Below are positions 53,443-62,836 of a DNA stretch of 64,000 nucleotides, piece after piece. Every line of letters begins with the position of its first letter. The stretch's first letter is position 1. The notes below the pieces were generated by a model that saw nothing but the letters and a program-made list of their open reading frames with translations, was not told where the DNA came from and ran no database searches. Both the position numbers and the translations under genes were made by a program. Origin of the DNA: Pseudomonas sp. R4-35-07 (GTDB taxonomy: Bacteria > Pseudomonadota > Gammaproteobacteria > Pseudomonadales > Pseudomonadaceae). The stretch covers positions 186,001 through 250,000 of the forward strand of contig NZ_CP027732.1 in assembly GCF_003852235.1 (NCBI RefSeq), in the 5' to 3' direction.

Positions 53443-54642
53443 TCAATCCGCGATCACCACACCAATCAACGGCACGATCAACGCCGTACTGATCGCCATG
53501 GATAAGACGTTGCCGATATAGGGGTGCAGGTAGCTGGGCAGGCGCCCGGCAATCGCGCAGGCCAGCGGCGGGGCGATCAGCGCGCCCAGTATCGCGCTGG
53601 CTACAATCACTGTCGGGTTGCCGCCATAGGTCAACACGGCAGCGGGTACCACCGAGACCAGGGGCACGTAGGTTGGGTACCAGCCGCGCTCACGCCATTG
53701 CCGGCGCCACAGGATAATGCCGATGAGTGAGGTTAGCGCTTGGCCTGCAATCAGGTGTGGCAACCATCCAGATCCATACGCGGGGCTCAGGGGGTTCAGT
53801 GCGTAGGCCAGCAACACCCCAGCGAGCAGACCCAGGCTGGCCCACTCATTTCCATAGAACGGTGCTTCGGAAAAGTCCGCCAGCACCCGACGTAACGTCC
53901 AGCGTATACCGTAATCGGGCAATTTCAGGGCTGCAGCGGGAGGGATGCTGGCCTTGGGGTCAGCTGCACGGCTTACCAGTACCGGCAGGGCACGGCATAG
54001 TAAAAACGCAACCACACTGCCTAAAGCCATGCCCAATACATTGCCAATCACCACCGGCAAACCCAGCGGAATGCACAGGTAGTTGACCAGCAACAGGCAG
54101 CTCGGCGTTACCAGGAGCGCGCCGAGCAAGGCGCCATTGAGCGTGACCTTCCATCCCCCGCCAAACAGCAGCACCATGGCCGCCGGCAGCGAAACAAAGG
54201 CGGCGAACGTGGGTTGCCAGGCGTCTGCCGTCACGGTCCAGCCCCACATCGCATTGCTCAGCAGCAAGCCCAGCAATGAACTGGTCACCAACCAGGGCCA
54301 GAGCCCCGTGCCGTAGGCGATGCTGAAGCCTTGCCAGGTTTGAGCGTAACGACTGGTCCAGTAACCGAAGGCGCCACCGAGCAGCAGGCCGAGTGACGCG
54401 AACTCGTGTTTATAGAAGGCCACCTCACTGATATCGCCGACCACCCAACGCAACCACGCTGTCGGTGTGGGCAGGCTGGCCATCATGTCGTTGTAGCTTG
54501 GCCAAAGCTCCGGCGCCGAAGTGGAGTAAGCCACTGACAACCCGGTGAGTGACACTCCCAGGGTGAGCGAGGCCAGGAGCAGAATGACAAGGTGGCGAAC
54601 AGGTGAGTCTGATGACAGTTTTTTTGTCGGTAGGAAAGCCAT
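53443..54642 (-). CDS. polytopic membrane protein with internal duplication
   Basis: About 399 residues from ATG 54642 (MAFLPTKKLSSDSPVRHL); the longer frame upstream overlaps the nitrilase and is not coding. About ten hydrophobic helices. The two halves are related: VVGDISEVAFYKHEFASLGLLLGG in the first, VLADFSEAPFYGNEWASLGLLAGV in the second, and each half later has a GNVLxMA segment (VIGNVLGMALGS / YIGNVLSMAISTA). Such an inverted or direct duplication is typical of transporters. I do not recognise the family. It lies 13 bases downstream of the nitrilase gene on the same strand, so it may carry that enzyme's substrate or product. Confidence 0.65.
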   Translation of the reverse strand: MAFLPTKKLSSDSPVRHLVILLLASLTLGVSLTGLSVAYSTSAPELWPSYNDMMASLPTPTAWLRWVVGDISEVAFYKHEFASLGLLLGGAFGYWTSRYAQTWQGFSIAYGTGLWPWLVTSSLLGLLLSNAMWGWTVTADAWQPTFAAFVSLPAAMVLLFGGGWKVTLNGALLGALLVTPSCLLLVNYLCIPLGLPVVIGNVLGMALGSVVAFLLCRALPVLVSRAADPKASIPPAAALKLPDYGIRWTLRRVLADFSEAPFYGNEWASLGLLAGVLLAYALNPLSPAYGSGWLPHLIAGQALTSLIGIILWRRQWRERGWYPTYVPLVSVVPAAVLTYGGNPTVIVASAILGALIAPPLACAIAGRLPSYLHPYIGNVLSMAISTALIVPLIGVVIAD

Positions 54643-54655
54643 GGTCGCACCCCCA

Positions 54656-55543
54656 TCAGCGTGGCAGGCACGGGTGAAGGCGGTAGCCGAGCATCCCGTC
54701 ATACAGGTCGCTGCGACGATCCCGTTGCAGGTCGTTGAGGCTGTTCCAGATGGGTGCGCTGCGAGCGCTGGAGAGGTCGATGTCGGCGTAAATAATCGCT
54801 TGCTCGTTAGGTGAGGCGATCTTGCCGATGGGCCAGCCGTTGGTGCCGGCAATCAATGAACACCCAAGGTAACGTGCATCCTGTTCCTCGCCGATACGGT
54901 TGGCCGCAGCAATGAACACGTTGTTGACGTGGGCGGCCGTCATGGTCAAGTACGAGGCCATGCATTTGCCGGCTTCGTCGAACAGCGGCGGCGGGGTCCA
55001 CACCCAGTTGTTCAGGCTGCAGATGATATCGGCGCCTTGCTGGGTCAGGATGCGCGGGACCTCGGGGAACCAGATGTCCCAGCAGATCAGTAAACCTATA
55101 CGGCCTATGGGGGTTTCAAACACGGGGAACCCAAGGTTGCCGGGGCTGAACCAGAGCTTTTCCTTGTTCCAGAGGTGGGCCTTGCGGTATTTGCCAATCA
55201 GGCCGTCCGGGCCCAGCAGCACGGCGGTGTCGAACAGTTGCATGCCGTCGCGTTCAGCCAGGCCTGCCACGAGATGCACTTGGTGAAACTGCGCGAAATC
55301 CATCCAGGCCCGCACGCTGGGGCCGTCTGGAACGGGCTCGGCATGCAAATAGGCGTCCTGGCGATTGTTGAATAGGTAACCGGTATTGGCCAACTCGGGC
55401 AGCACAATCAGATTGGCGCCATTGTTAACCGCTTGCAGGGCAAGGCTCAGGCTGGTTTCGAGGTTGGAAGCGCGATTGTGGGTGCCGACTTGCGGATCAA
55501 ATTGCACAACGGCGACGCGTACAGGGCTCGTGGACTCGTTCAT
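54656..55543 (-). CDS. carbon-nitrogen hydrolase (nitrilase superfamily)
   Basis: 295-residue amidase-type hydrolase. The Glu-Lys-Cys triad is visible: LIVLPELANTGYLF (Glu), IGKYRKAHLW (Lys) and IGLLICWDIWFPEVPR (Cys). Related enzymes hydrolyse N-carbamoylputrescine, beta-ureidopropionate or omega-amides, and the substrate here is not evident. Start MNESTSPVRVAVVQFDPQVG is typical. Upstream of, and probably co-transcribed with, the duplicated membrane protein. Confidence 0.87.
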   Translation of the reverse strand: MNESTSPVRVAVVQFDPQVGTHNRASNLETSLSLALQAVNNGANLIVLPELANTGYLFNNRQDAYLHAEPVPDGPSVRAWMDFAQFHQVHLVAGLAERDGMQLFDTAVLLGPDGLIGKYRKAHLWNKEKLWFSPGNLGFPVFETPIGRIGLLICWDIWFPEVPRILTQQGADIICSLNNWVWTPPPLFDEAGKCMASYLTMTAAHVNNVFIAAANRIGEEQDARYLGCSLIAGTNGWPIGKIASPNEQAIIYADIDLSSARSAPIWNSLNDLQRDRRSDLYDGMLGYRLHPCLPR

Positions 55544-55714
55544 GGTGCAGACCTCTTATTGTTATGAGCCCACCGGAATGGGTGGGCCGTTTAATAGGAA
55601 GTCTTCTTTTGCTGTGCGTCAGTAGGTTGTTTCCTTTTGAAGCGTAGGCAGTTGCTGTATCAGCGGCTGCCGCGGTAGCGCGGTACGCGACTAGCGCTGC
55701 CAAACCAATACGAG

Positions 55715-56716
55715 CTAACCCGCGATCACCCGGTTTTTACCCTGACGCTTTGCCTCATACATCGCCGCATCCGCGCGGCCGAACAGGCTGTCCAGGGTCG
55801 AGTCGTCTTCGCGCAGGCTGGTCAGGCCCTGGCTGACGGTCACTGTAAACGCGTGGCCTTCAACGCTGAAGCTCAGCGCCTGGATTTCCTTGCCTAGCCG
55901 CTCGGCTACCTGCAGGGCCATGTCCGGGGCGCAGCCGGGCAGTACGGCGGCGAATTCTTCGCCGCCGATGCGGCCGAACAGGTCGCCACGGCGTAACACG
56001 CCTCGGCCACTTTCGGCGATGCGCCGCAGCACCTGGTCACCTTCGAGGTGGCCATAACTGTCGTTGATGTCTTTGAAGTCGTCGATGTCCAGCAACAGGA
56101 ACGCCAGCGGCGTGCCCTGCATACAGGCGTTGTCAAAGGCTTGGTTGGCGAGTTCGAAGAAGTGCCGGCGGTTGCTGCTCTGGGTCAGCACATCGGTGGT
56201 GGCCAGGCGATGCAGTTCCAGCTCCAACTGCTTCTTTTCGGTGATGTCCTCGGCCATGCCCACGACGATCATCGGCTTGCCCGGCTCGGCCTGCTGATTG
56301 ATATAGCATTTGTCGCTGAGCCAGCGGATCTGCCCGTCGACTGTGACGATGCGGTATTCGCGGTCTTCCACGGCGCCCTGTTCCAGCACGCGGGCCAGGC
56401 TGTGTTCGGCGTAGTCGAGGTCTTCGGGGTGGATGCTGTTGCGCCATTCCCGGTGATCGGCCAACAGCAAACCGGCGCTGCGGCCGAATATTCGTTCGTA
56501 GGCCGGGCTGACGTAGAGCACGCGACGCGTTTCCCAATCGATGGCCCACAGCACCGCATTCACACTCACCAGCAGCGAGCTGAGCAGCTGCTCACGCTCA
56601 CTCAGCCGCTCGACCTCACCCTGGGCATGCATCAGCGCCAGCAGGGTCGACGCCGCCGCCGGACGCGGTGGCTGGGCGGTGGACAGGTCAGTCGGGCAGG
56701 GCTTTTCGTGAACCAT
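55715..56716 (-). CDS. PAS-GGDEF diguanylate cyclase
   Basis: 333-residue protein with a PAS/PAC sensor domain (about 40-165: LYVSPAYERIFGRSAGLLLADHREW ... MIVVGMAEDITEKKQLE) and a C-terminal GGDEF domain with GRIGGEEFAAVLPG, the active GGEEF variant, so it should make c-di-GMP. No membrane helix is seen, so it is probably cytosolic. Monocistronic. It may feed c-di-GMP to PgaCD, but that link is only by shared second messenger. Confidence 0.9.
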   Translation of the reverse strand: MVHEKPCPTDLSTAQPPRPAAASTLLALMHAQGEVERLSEREQLLSSLLVSVNAVLWAIDWETRRVLYVSPAYERIFGRSAGLLLADHREWRNSIHPEDLDYAEHSLARVLEQGAVEDREYRIVTVDGQIRWLSDKCYINQQAEPGKPMIVVGMAEDITEKKQLELELHRLATTDVLTQSSNRRHFFELANQAFDNACMQGTPLAFLLLDIDDFKDINDSYGHLEGDQVLRRIAESGRGVLRRGDLFGRIGGEEFAAVLPGCAPDMALQVAERLGKEIQALSFSVEGHAFTVTVSQGLTSLREDDSTLDSLFGRADAAMYEAKRQGKNRVIAG

Positions 56717-56875
56717 CGGAACAACTCTCTCTGGGCGCGCCGCAGGATGGAACAGCGGTCACTACAAGGGGTCACCATGATGGCGAAGTGTTCTTTGAGA
56801 GAGGGGAATTGCAGTGAAGTTCCGTGATCGTGGTGGATTGGCGGTGCCCGTAAAATGGCGCCAAAAAGCCAGTGT

Positions 56876-56897
56876 GCGGGAGGGCGAGCCCTCCCGC
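56876..56897 (-). terminator. hairpin terminator of desA
   Basis: GCGGGAGGG-CTCG-CCCTCCCGC forms a near-perfect stem eight bases after the desaturase stop, with a T-rich run (GGCTTTTTGG) shortly after on the minus strand. Confidence 0.65.
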
Positions 56898-56904
56898 GGT
56901 ACCG

Positions 56905-58089
56905 TCAGGCCGCTGCGGGACGCAGTGAATAGGTCTTCAATTGGTGAGCGAAATCACGCAGAGATTGAATGCCGCTGGCCTCGGCTTCGTGCACCCATTC
57001 CTTGATCGCAGCCAGCATGTCGTGGCCGTTGGAACTGGTTTTGAGCCAGATTTGCTGCAGCGCCAGGCGCTTCTCGTAGATCACGCTCAGCGCATGGCTG
57101 TGTTCCAACATGCTCTGGATGCGCACGTGGTGGCGATCGCTCAGCAGGCTGGTTTCCCGCGACAGCAGGCGCTTGGCGCGGTGAAACTGGTGGCGCACCG
57201 AATGATCGACTTTCTCGAGCTCCTGCTTGACCAGCGGGCCGATCACCAATTTGCGATATTGGGCCATGATCTGGAAGCGGTTGTTGAGGATCGCCATCGC
57301 GGTGTCCATGTCCAGATGGCCCTTGCCTTCGACACGGTGGGCGATCGGCGCGACGCGCTGCACCTTGGCCAGACGCAGGAAGCTGAACACCTTGATCCAG
57401 GCCCAGCCCAGGTCGAATTCCCACTTCTTCACCGACAACTTGGCCGAATTGGGGTAGGTGTGATGGTTGTTGTGCAGCTCTTCGCCACCGACGATGATGC
57501 CCCACGGCACCAGGTTGGTCGCCGCGTCGCGGCATTCGAAGTTGCGATAGCCCACGGCGTGGCCCAGGCCGTTGATGACGCCGGCGGCCCAGAACGGAAT
57601 CCACATCATCTGGATCGCCCAGATGGTGATGCCGATGGTGCCGAACAACAGCACGTCGAGGACACCCATGATCGCCACGCCCAGCAGCGGGTAGCGCGTG
57701 TAGAGGTTGCGTTCGATCCAGTCGTCCGGGCAGTTCTTGCCGTAGATGCGCAGGGTCTCGGGGTTTTCCGCCTCGGCGCGGTACAGCTCGGCACCTTTGC
57801 GCAGCACGGTGGACAGGCCCTTGATCACCGGGCTGTGCGGGTCATCGACGGTTTCGCATTTGGCGTGATGCTTGCGGTGGATGGCGGTCCACTCGCGGGT
57901 GTTCTGCGCCGTGGTCAACCACAGCCAGAAGCGGAAGAAGTGTTTCAGGCCAGCATTGAGCTCGAGCGAGCGATGGGCCGAATAACGGTGCAGATAGACG
58001 GTGACCCCGATAATGGTCACATGGGTCATCAACAACGTGACTGCCACCAGTTGCCAGGCTGACAGGTCAAGAAAACCGTTGTACCACAT
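56905..58089 (-). CDS. desA: acyl-lipid/acyl-CoA delta-9 fatty acid desaturase
   Basis: 394-residue membrane desaturase that introduces a cis double bond into saturated acyl chains. ATG at 58089 (MWYNGFLDLSAWQLV) is preferred because it matches the Pseudomonas DesA N-terminus and has GAGGGCC upstream; the longer frame is unlikely. The three histidine boxes HRYSAH, HRKHH and HNNHH coordinate the di-iron site. Membrane helices at about 8-35 and 150-190. Divergent from the PAS-GGDEF-EAL gene, the arrangement found at PA0285-PA0286 in P. aeruginosa. Confidence 0.92.
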   Translation of the reverse strand: MWYNGFLDLSAWQLVAVTLLMTHVTIIGVTVYLHRYSAHRSLELNAGLKHFFRFWLWLTTAQNTREWTAIHRKHHAKCETVDDPHSPVIKGLSTVLRKGAELYRAEAENPETLRIYGKNCPDDWIERNLYTRYPLLGVAIMGVLDVLLFGTIGITIWAIQMMWIPFWAAGVINGLGHAVGYRNFECRDAATNLVPWGIIVGGEELHNNHHTYPNSAKLSVKKWEFDLGWAWIKVFSFLRLAKVQRVAPIAHRVEGKGHLDMDTAMAILNNRFQIMAQYRKLVIGPLVKQELEKVDHSVRHQFHRAKRLLSRETSLLSDRHHVRIQSMLEHSHALSVIYEKRLALQQIWLKTSSNGHDMLAAIKEWVHEAEASGIQSLRDFAHQLKTYSLRPAAA

Positions 58090-58255
58090 AGGCTGTATGG
58101 CCCTCAGATAAAGTAAAGAACAGCTCACGCATTATCACTAAGCCTACAGAGAAAACCAGCCGCCCTTTCAGATAGAAGTGACTGGATGTTTCTTATTCTA
58201 TAATCCTCAGCCTTCGTAGGGCGATTGTGTTTTTTTGGTAAGGATTACTGAGCAT

Positions 58256-60169
58256 ATGTTGTTTTCATACCGAGGAGCCCTACGTGCGGGGCTGGTATAC
58301 CTGCTGATTTCCATTCTATGGCTCCAGCTTAGCCACCATCTATTAATCAGCTTTATCGATGATCCACGGGCCATGGCGCATTGGCTGCAACTGCGCGGCT
58401 ATGTGTGGGTAGGCCTGAGCGCGCTGGCTATTTACCTGATGGGCGCGCGGTTTGCTCGTGCCCACGCGTTGCAACAACCCCTGAAAGAAAACCGTGAGCG
58501 CCTGCAACAGGCCGCTGCGGTGTTTGATTGCACCCGCGAAGGCGTGCTGGTCACCGACGCTCAGGGCCTGATCGTGCACGTCAATCGAGCGTTCATCGAG
58601 ATCACCGGATACCGCCGCGAAGACGTCATGGGCCGGCCACCGAGCCTGTTCAAGTCCGGGCGCCATTCGTCGAATTTTTATCAACAGATGTTCCAGGCCC
58701 TCGAGCGCAGCGGCGAATGGAGCGGCGAAATCTGGAATCGACGCAAAAGCGGAGAAATTTACCCCCAGTGGCAAACCATCCGCGTCATCCGTGATGACCA
58801 GGGCCACATCAGCCACTACGTCGCGGTGTTCTCGGATATCAGCGCCATCAAGGACTCTGAACACGAGCTGGCGCACCTGGCCCACCACGACCCGCTGACC
58901 GGCCTGCCCAACCGCCTGCTGTTCACCGACCGCGCCGAGCAGGCGCTGGCCTCGGCACGCGTGCACAAGCGCGGGTGTGCGTTGCTGTTGATGGACCTGG
59001 ATCACTTCAAGATCATCAATGACAGCCTGGGCCACAATGTTGGCGATCAACTGCTCAAGCTGGTGGCCGACCGTTTCAAGGGGCTGTTCGGGCCTGGGGT
59101 GACCCTGGCGCGCTTGGGGGGCGACGAGTTCGCCGTGCTGGCGGAAAGTTGTCCACAGGTGATGCAGGCTGCGGCCATGGCCCAGCGCATGCTTGAGGCC
59201 ATGAAGGAGCCGTTCATTTTTGACGGCAATCAGCTGTTTATCAGCGCCAGCATCGGTATCAGCCTGTTCCCCAGCGATGCGCTGAGCGCCGAGCAATTGT
59301 TGCGCAACGCTGACTCGGCTTTGTTCAAGGCTAAGAACGCGGGCCGTGAAAGCTACGCCTTGTACACCGAGGAACTGACGGCTCACGCGCAGAGTCGTGT
59401 GGAAATCGCCAGCGAATTGCGCCGCGCCCTCGACCAGCAGGAACTGCGCGTCTATTACCAGCCCGTGCACGACCTGCAGGACAGCCGTTTGATTGGCGTG
59501 GAAGCGCTGGTGCGCTGGCAGCACCCGGAGCGCGGCCTGGTGCCGCCGGCTGAATTTATCCCCATCGCCGAGCGCACCGGGTTGATTGCCGATATCGATG
59601 CCTGGGTGATGGACCAGGCCTGCCGCCAGATGTGCCTATGGTTGGCGGACGGCGCGCCGTTGGGGTTTATCGCGATCAACGTCTCCAGCCGTCTGTTTGC
59701 CCGGCGTGAACTCTACGAACAAGTAGGCCAGGTGCTCCACGACACCGGCCTGGACCCGGCCTTCCTTGAGCTGGAAGTCACCGAGAGCGCGGTGATGGAC
59801 GACCCGGAAGTCGCCCTTGAACAACTGCACCGCCTGCGCGAACTGGGCTTGCGCCTGGCCATCGACGACTTCGGCACCGGCTATTCCTCGCTGTTACGCC
59901 TCAAGCGCCTGCCGGTGCAGAAACTCAAGATCGACCAAGGCTTTGTCGCCGGCTTGCCCTGGGATGAAGACGACGCCGCCATCGTGCGCGTGGTCATCGC
60001 CCTGGCCAAAAGCATGGGCATGCAGGTGCATGCCGAAGGCATCGAGCAAGTGGAGCAGGCGCGCTTCCTGCTGGACCAGGAGTGCGACATGGGCCAGGGG
60101 TATTGGTTTGGCAAGCCGATGCCGGCCCAGGAGATAGATTGGACCCGGACACCCCCCATCCACATTTGA
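58256..60169 (+). CDS. PAS-GGDEF-EAL membrane c-di-GMP protein
   Basis: 637 residues from ATG 58256, giving the N-terminal membrane helices directly (about 5-30 and 45-65). The PAS/PAC domain is at about 85-205 (FDCTREGVLVTDAQGLIVHVN). GGDEF at about 215-375 has an intact LGGDEF, and EAL at about 395-635 has EALVRWQHP, TESAVMDDP and DDFGTGYSS. Both catalytic motifs look complete, so it could make or break c-di-GMP; many such proteins act mainly as phosphodiesterases. A homologue occupies the same place beside desA in P. aeruginosa (PA0285). Confidence 0.92.
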   Translation: MLFSYRGALRAGLVYLLISILWLQLSHHLLISFIDDPRAMAHWLQLRGYVWVGLSALAIYLMGARFARAHALQQPLKENRERLQQAAAVFDCTREGVLVTDAQGLIVHVNRAFIEITGYRREDVMGRPPSLFKSGRHSSNFYQQMFQALERSGEWSGEIWNRRKSGEIYPQWQTIRVIRDDQGHISHYVAVFSDISAIKDSEHELAHLAHHDPLTGLPNRLLFTDRAEQALASARVHKRGCALLLMDLDHFKIINDSLGHNVGDQLLKLVADRFKGLFGPGVTLARLGGDEFAVLAESCPQVMQAAAMAQRMLEAMKEPFIFDGNQLFISASIGISLFPSDALSAEQLLRNADSALFKAKNAGRESYALYTEELTAHAQSRVEIASELRRALDQQELRVYYQPVHDLQDSRLIGVEALVRWQHPERGLVPPAEFIPIAERTGLIADIDAWVMDQACRQMCLWLADGAPLGFIAINVSSRLFARRELYEQVGQVLHDTGLDPAFLELEVTESAVMDDPEVALEQLHRLRELGLRLAIDDFGTGYSSLLRLKRLPVQKLKIDQGFVAGLPWDEDDAAIVRVVIALAKSMGMQVHAEGIEQVEQARFLLDQECDMGQGYWFGKPMPAQEIDWTRTPPIHI

Positions 60170-60181
60170 AATGCATTCAAC

Positions 60182-60272
60182 TGTGGGAGGGGGCTTGCTC
60201 CCGATAGCGGTCTATCAGGTTAAAAAATCTTGTCTGACCCACCGCCATCGGGAGCAAGCCCCCTCCCACATT
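60182..60272. repeat. REPIN (GTGGGAGGGGGCTTGC family)
   Basis: A complete REPIN 12 bases after the PAS-GGDEF-EAL stop, GCTCCCGATAGCGG and its inverse CCGCCATCGGGAGC framing a loop with AGGTTAAAAAATCTTG. Confidence 0.85.
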
Positions 60273-60363
60273 GGATTGCATCACGGCTCAATTTCAGCGG
60301 CTGAACGCAAAACCCTCGCGCAACCCCACGTCCCGTCAGAAAATTCTTTCTGGTTATATAAAC

Positions 60364-60388
60364 ATTCTTAAATAGTATTTTTAAGAAT
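60364..60388. promoter_or_regulatory. AT-rich palindrome upstream of oscA-sbp
   Basis: ATTCTTAAA-TAGTATT-TTTAAGAAT is a perfect 9-base inverted repeat about 80 bases before oscA, in the only AT-rich stretch of this region. Its position suggests an activator site, most plausibly CysB, which controls sulfate-starvation genes in Pseudomonas. The palindrome is seen; the identity of the binding protein is inferred. Confidence 0.5.
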
Positions 60389-60468
60389 ATCCGCGCTTAT
60401 CTACTATCGCCCTCACGCCGCAAGCAGTGCCGCCACTGCCAGGCACTATTCATTTCAGGAGCGAGACC

Positions 60469-60651
60469 ATGAGCGCATCTCTACGTAGCGTCGACGGCCA
60501 GGACGAAGCAGCCATTTTGCGTGAGATCCAGAGCGCCTTGCGCGATCTGCGGTTTGGCGCGGTGGAAATCACCGTACACAACGCTCAAGTGGTACAGATC
60601 GAACGCAAGGAAAAATTCCGTCTGCAGAACCCGGGTAACAAACCCGCCTAA
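60469..60651 (+). CDS. oscA: OscA: small sulfur-starvation protein (DUF2292/YezD-like)
   Basis: 60-residue protein (MSASLRSVDGQDEAAILREIQSALRDLRFGAVEITVHNAQVVQIERKEK...). The IxxALxxLRFGxVEIxVHxxxVVQIERxEKxR pattern is the YezD/DUF2292 family, and the position directly upstream of sbp matches oscA (PA0284). CAGGAG lies before the ATG. OscA is reported to be needed for use of organosulfur compounds; the mechanism is not known. A REPIN separates it from sbp. Confidence 0.85.
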   Translation: MSASLRSVDGQDEAAILREIQSALRDLRFGAVEITVHNAQVVQIERKEKFRLQNPGNKPA

Positions 60652-60664
60652 GAATAAGCCACCA

Positions 60665-60763
60665 GTAGGAGCGAGCTTGCTCGCGAAAAACGCCAACGAT
60701 AACGCAGCGCATCAGGTTTAACGCGGTGCTCCTGGGTTTTTCGCGAGCAAGCTCGCTCCTACA
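60665..60763. repeat. REPIN (GTAGGAGCGAGCTTGC family)
   Basis: GTAGGAGCGAGCTTGCTCGCG and its inverse, about 57 bases apart, between oscA and sbp. Same family as the inner element at 2666-2762. It ends 34 bases before the sbp start. Confidence 0.85.
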
Positions 60764-60797
60764 GGGTTGCGCCAACATAAGAATTTCAGGAGCTTCT

Positions 60798-61808
60798 ATG
60801 TCGTCGATTCGCCGTTACGCCCTGGCCGCATTGGCCAGTGCCGTGTTTGCCGGTTCCGCCGTTGCCAAGGACTACGAGTTGCTCAACGTCTCGTACGACC
60901 CGACCCGTGAGCTGTACCAGGACTACAACGCTGAGTTCACCAGCTTCTGGAAACAGTCCCACCCGGGCGACAACGTCAAGATCCAGCAATCCCACGGTGG
61001 TTCGGGCAAGCAGGGCCGCGCTGTGATCGACGGCCTGCGCGCCGACGTGGTGACCCTGGCCCTGGCCGGCGACATCGACGAAATCGCCAAACTGGGCAAG
61101 ACCCTGCCGGAAAACTGGCAGACCCGCCTGCCGGATGCCAGCACCCCGTACACCTCGACCATCGTGTTCCTGGTACGCAAGGGCAACCCCAAAGGCATCA
61201 AGGACTGGGGCGACCTGATCAAGAAAGACGTTTCGGTGATCACACCTAACCCGAAAACCTCCGGCGGTGCGCGCTGGAACTTCCTCGCGGCCTGGGCCTA
61301 CGGCCTGAAGACCGGCGGCAGCGAAGCCAAGGCTCAGGAATACGTCAAGGAGCTGTTCAAGCATGTGCCGATCCTCGACACCGGCGCACGCGGTTCCACC
61401 ATCACTTTCGTCAACAACGGCCAGGGCGACGTGCTGCTGGCCTGGGAAAACGAGGCGTTCCTGGCGCTGAAAGAAGACGGCGGCGCCGACAAGTTCGACA
61501 TCGTCGTGCCGTCCCTGTCGATCCTCGCCGAGCCGCCAGTGGCAGTGGTCGACAAGAACGCCGAGAAAAAGGGCAATACCGAGATCGCCACCGAATACCT
61601 CAAGCACCTGTACAGCCCGGCTGGCCAGGAGATTGCGGCGAAGAACTTCTACCGCCCACGCGATGAGAAAGTCGCCGCCAAATACGCCCAACAGTTCCCG
61701 AAACTGGACTTGGTGACCATCGACAAAGACTTCGGCGGCTGGAAAACTGCCCAACCGAAATTCTTCAACGACGGTGGCGTGTTCGATCAGATCTACACGG
61801 CGCAGTAA
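60798..61808 (+). CDS. sbp: periplasmic sulfate-binding protein
   Basis: 336-residue periplasmic receptor of the sulfate ABC transporter. ATG 60798 has CAGGAG upstream and gives the signal peptide [23 protein letters not shown]; the in-frame upstream stretch is REPIN. Motifs: [34 protein letters not shown] (sulfate-binding serines), [22 protein letters not shown] and [10 protein letters not shown]. Followed by cysT, cysW and cysA, with a nested repeat between sbp and cysT. Confidence 0.95.
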   Translation: MSSIRRYALAALASAVFAGSAVAKDYELLNVSYDPTRELYQDYNAEFTSFWKQSHPGDNVKIQQSHGGSGKQGRAVIDGLRADVVTLALAGDIDEIAKLGKTLPENWQTRLPDASTPYTSTIVFLVRKGNPKGIKDWGDLIKKDVSVITPNPKTSGGARWNFLAAWAYGLKTGGSEAKAQEYVKELFKHVPILDTGARGSTITFVNNGQGDVLLAWENEAFLALKEDGGADKFDIVVPSLSILAEPPVAVVDKNAEKKGNTEIATEYLKHLYSPAGQEIAAKNFYRPRDEKVAAKYAQQFPKLDLVTIDKDFGGWKTAQPKFFNDGGVFDQIYTAQ

Positions 61809-61820
61809 GCCAAAGTACCT

Positions 61821-61976
61821 GTAGGAGCGAGCTTTCTGTGGCGAGGGAGCTTGCTCCCGCTGGAGTGCGAAGCGCTCCCAGTACCGGTCCCCACGGTTCA
61901 TCGGGTCACCTGGTCCTGGGGCTGCTGCGCAGCCCAGCGGGAGCAAGCTCCCTCGCCACAACAGCTGGCTTCTACA
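61821..61976. repeat. nested REP elements between sbp and cysT
   Basis: GTAGGAGCGAGCTT (61821) and TGGCTTCTAC (61967-61976) look like two halves of one REPIN family. Between them lies a full inverted pair of another variant, TGTGGCGAGGGAGCTTGC (61837) and GCAAGCTCCCTCGCCACA (ends 61960). A third REP variant thus appears inserted inside an older one. It lies within the sulfate transport operon. Confidence 0.7.
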
Positions 61977-62004
61977 GTGGTTTCCACCCTTACCAAGGAC
62001 TCTT

Positions 62005-62823
62005 ATGTCGCGTCGTATCTCCCCCGTCATACCCGGCTTCGGGCTGACGCTGGGCTACACCGTCGTGTACCTCAGCCTGATCGTGCTCATCCCGCTGTCG
62101 GCGATGTTTGTACACGCCGCTCAACTCACCTGGGATCAGTTCTGGAACATCATCTCCGCACCCCGCGTGCTGGCGGCGTTGAAACTGAGCTTCAGCACTG
62201 CGTTGTACGCCGCGCTGATCAACGGCGTGATCGGCACCCTGCTGGCCTGGGTGCTGGTGCGCTACACCTTCCCCGGGCGCAAGATCATCGATGCGATGAT
62301 CGACCTGCCGTTCGCCCTGCCTACCGCTGTGGCCGGTATCGCGTTGACCGCGCTGTATGCGCCTAACGGCCTGGTTGGCCAGTTCGCCGCCGACCTGGGC
62401 TTCAAGATCGCCTACACCCCGCTGGGCATCACCCTGGCGCTGACCTTCGTTACCTTGCCCTTCGTGGTGCGCACCGTACAGCCGGTACTCGCCGATATCC
62501 CCCGGGAAGTCGAAGAGGCCGCCGCCTGCCTGGGCGCCAAGCCGCTGCAAGTGTTCCGTCACATCCTCGTACCGGCGCTGTTGCCGGCCTGGCTGACCGG
62601 TTTTGCGTTGGCCTTCGCCCGTGGCGTCGGCGAGTACGGTTCGGTGATTTTCATCGCCGGCAACATGCCGATGAAAACCGAGATTCTGCCGCTGCTGATC
62701 ATGGTCAAGCTTGACCAGTACGACTACCGCGGCGCCACCTCGATCGGTGTGCTGATGCTGGTGGTTTCCTTTGTCTTGCTGCTGCTGATCAACTTGTTGC
62801 AGCGGCGCATCGAACGTCCATAA
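62005..62823 (+). CDS. cysT: sulfate ABC transporter permease CysT
   Basis: 272-residue inner-membrane permease with about six helices. The [27 protein letters not shown] segment is the EAA loop that docks to CysA. The start [19 protein letters not shown] follows CAAGGAC. It forms the sulfate/thiosulfate channel with CysW. cysW follows after 13 bases. Confidence 0.95.
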   Translation: MSRRISPVIPGFGLTLGYTVVYLSLIVLIPLSAMFVHAAQLTWDQFWNIISAPRVLAALKLSFSTALYAALINGVIGTLLAWVLVRYTFPGRKIIDAMIDLPFALPTAVAGIALTALYAPNGLVGQFAADLGFKIAYTPLGITLALTFVTLPFVVRTVQPVLADIPREVEEAAACLGAKPLQVFRHILVPALLPAWLTGFALAFARGVGEYGSVIFIAGNMPMKTEILPLLIMVKLDQYDYRGATSIGVLMLVVSFVLLLLINLLQRRIERP

Positions 62824-62836
62824 GGAGGCGCGGAAC

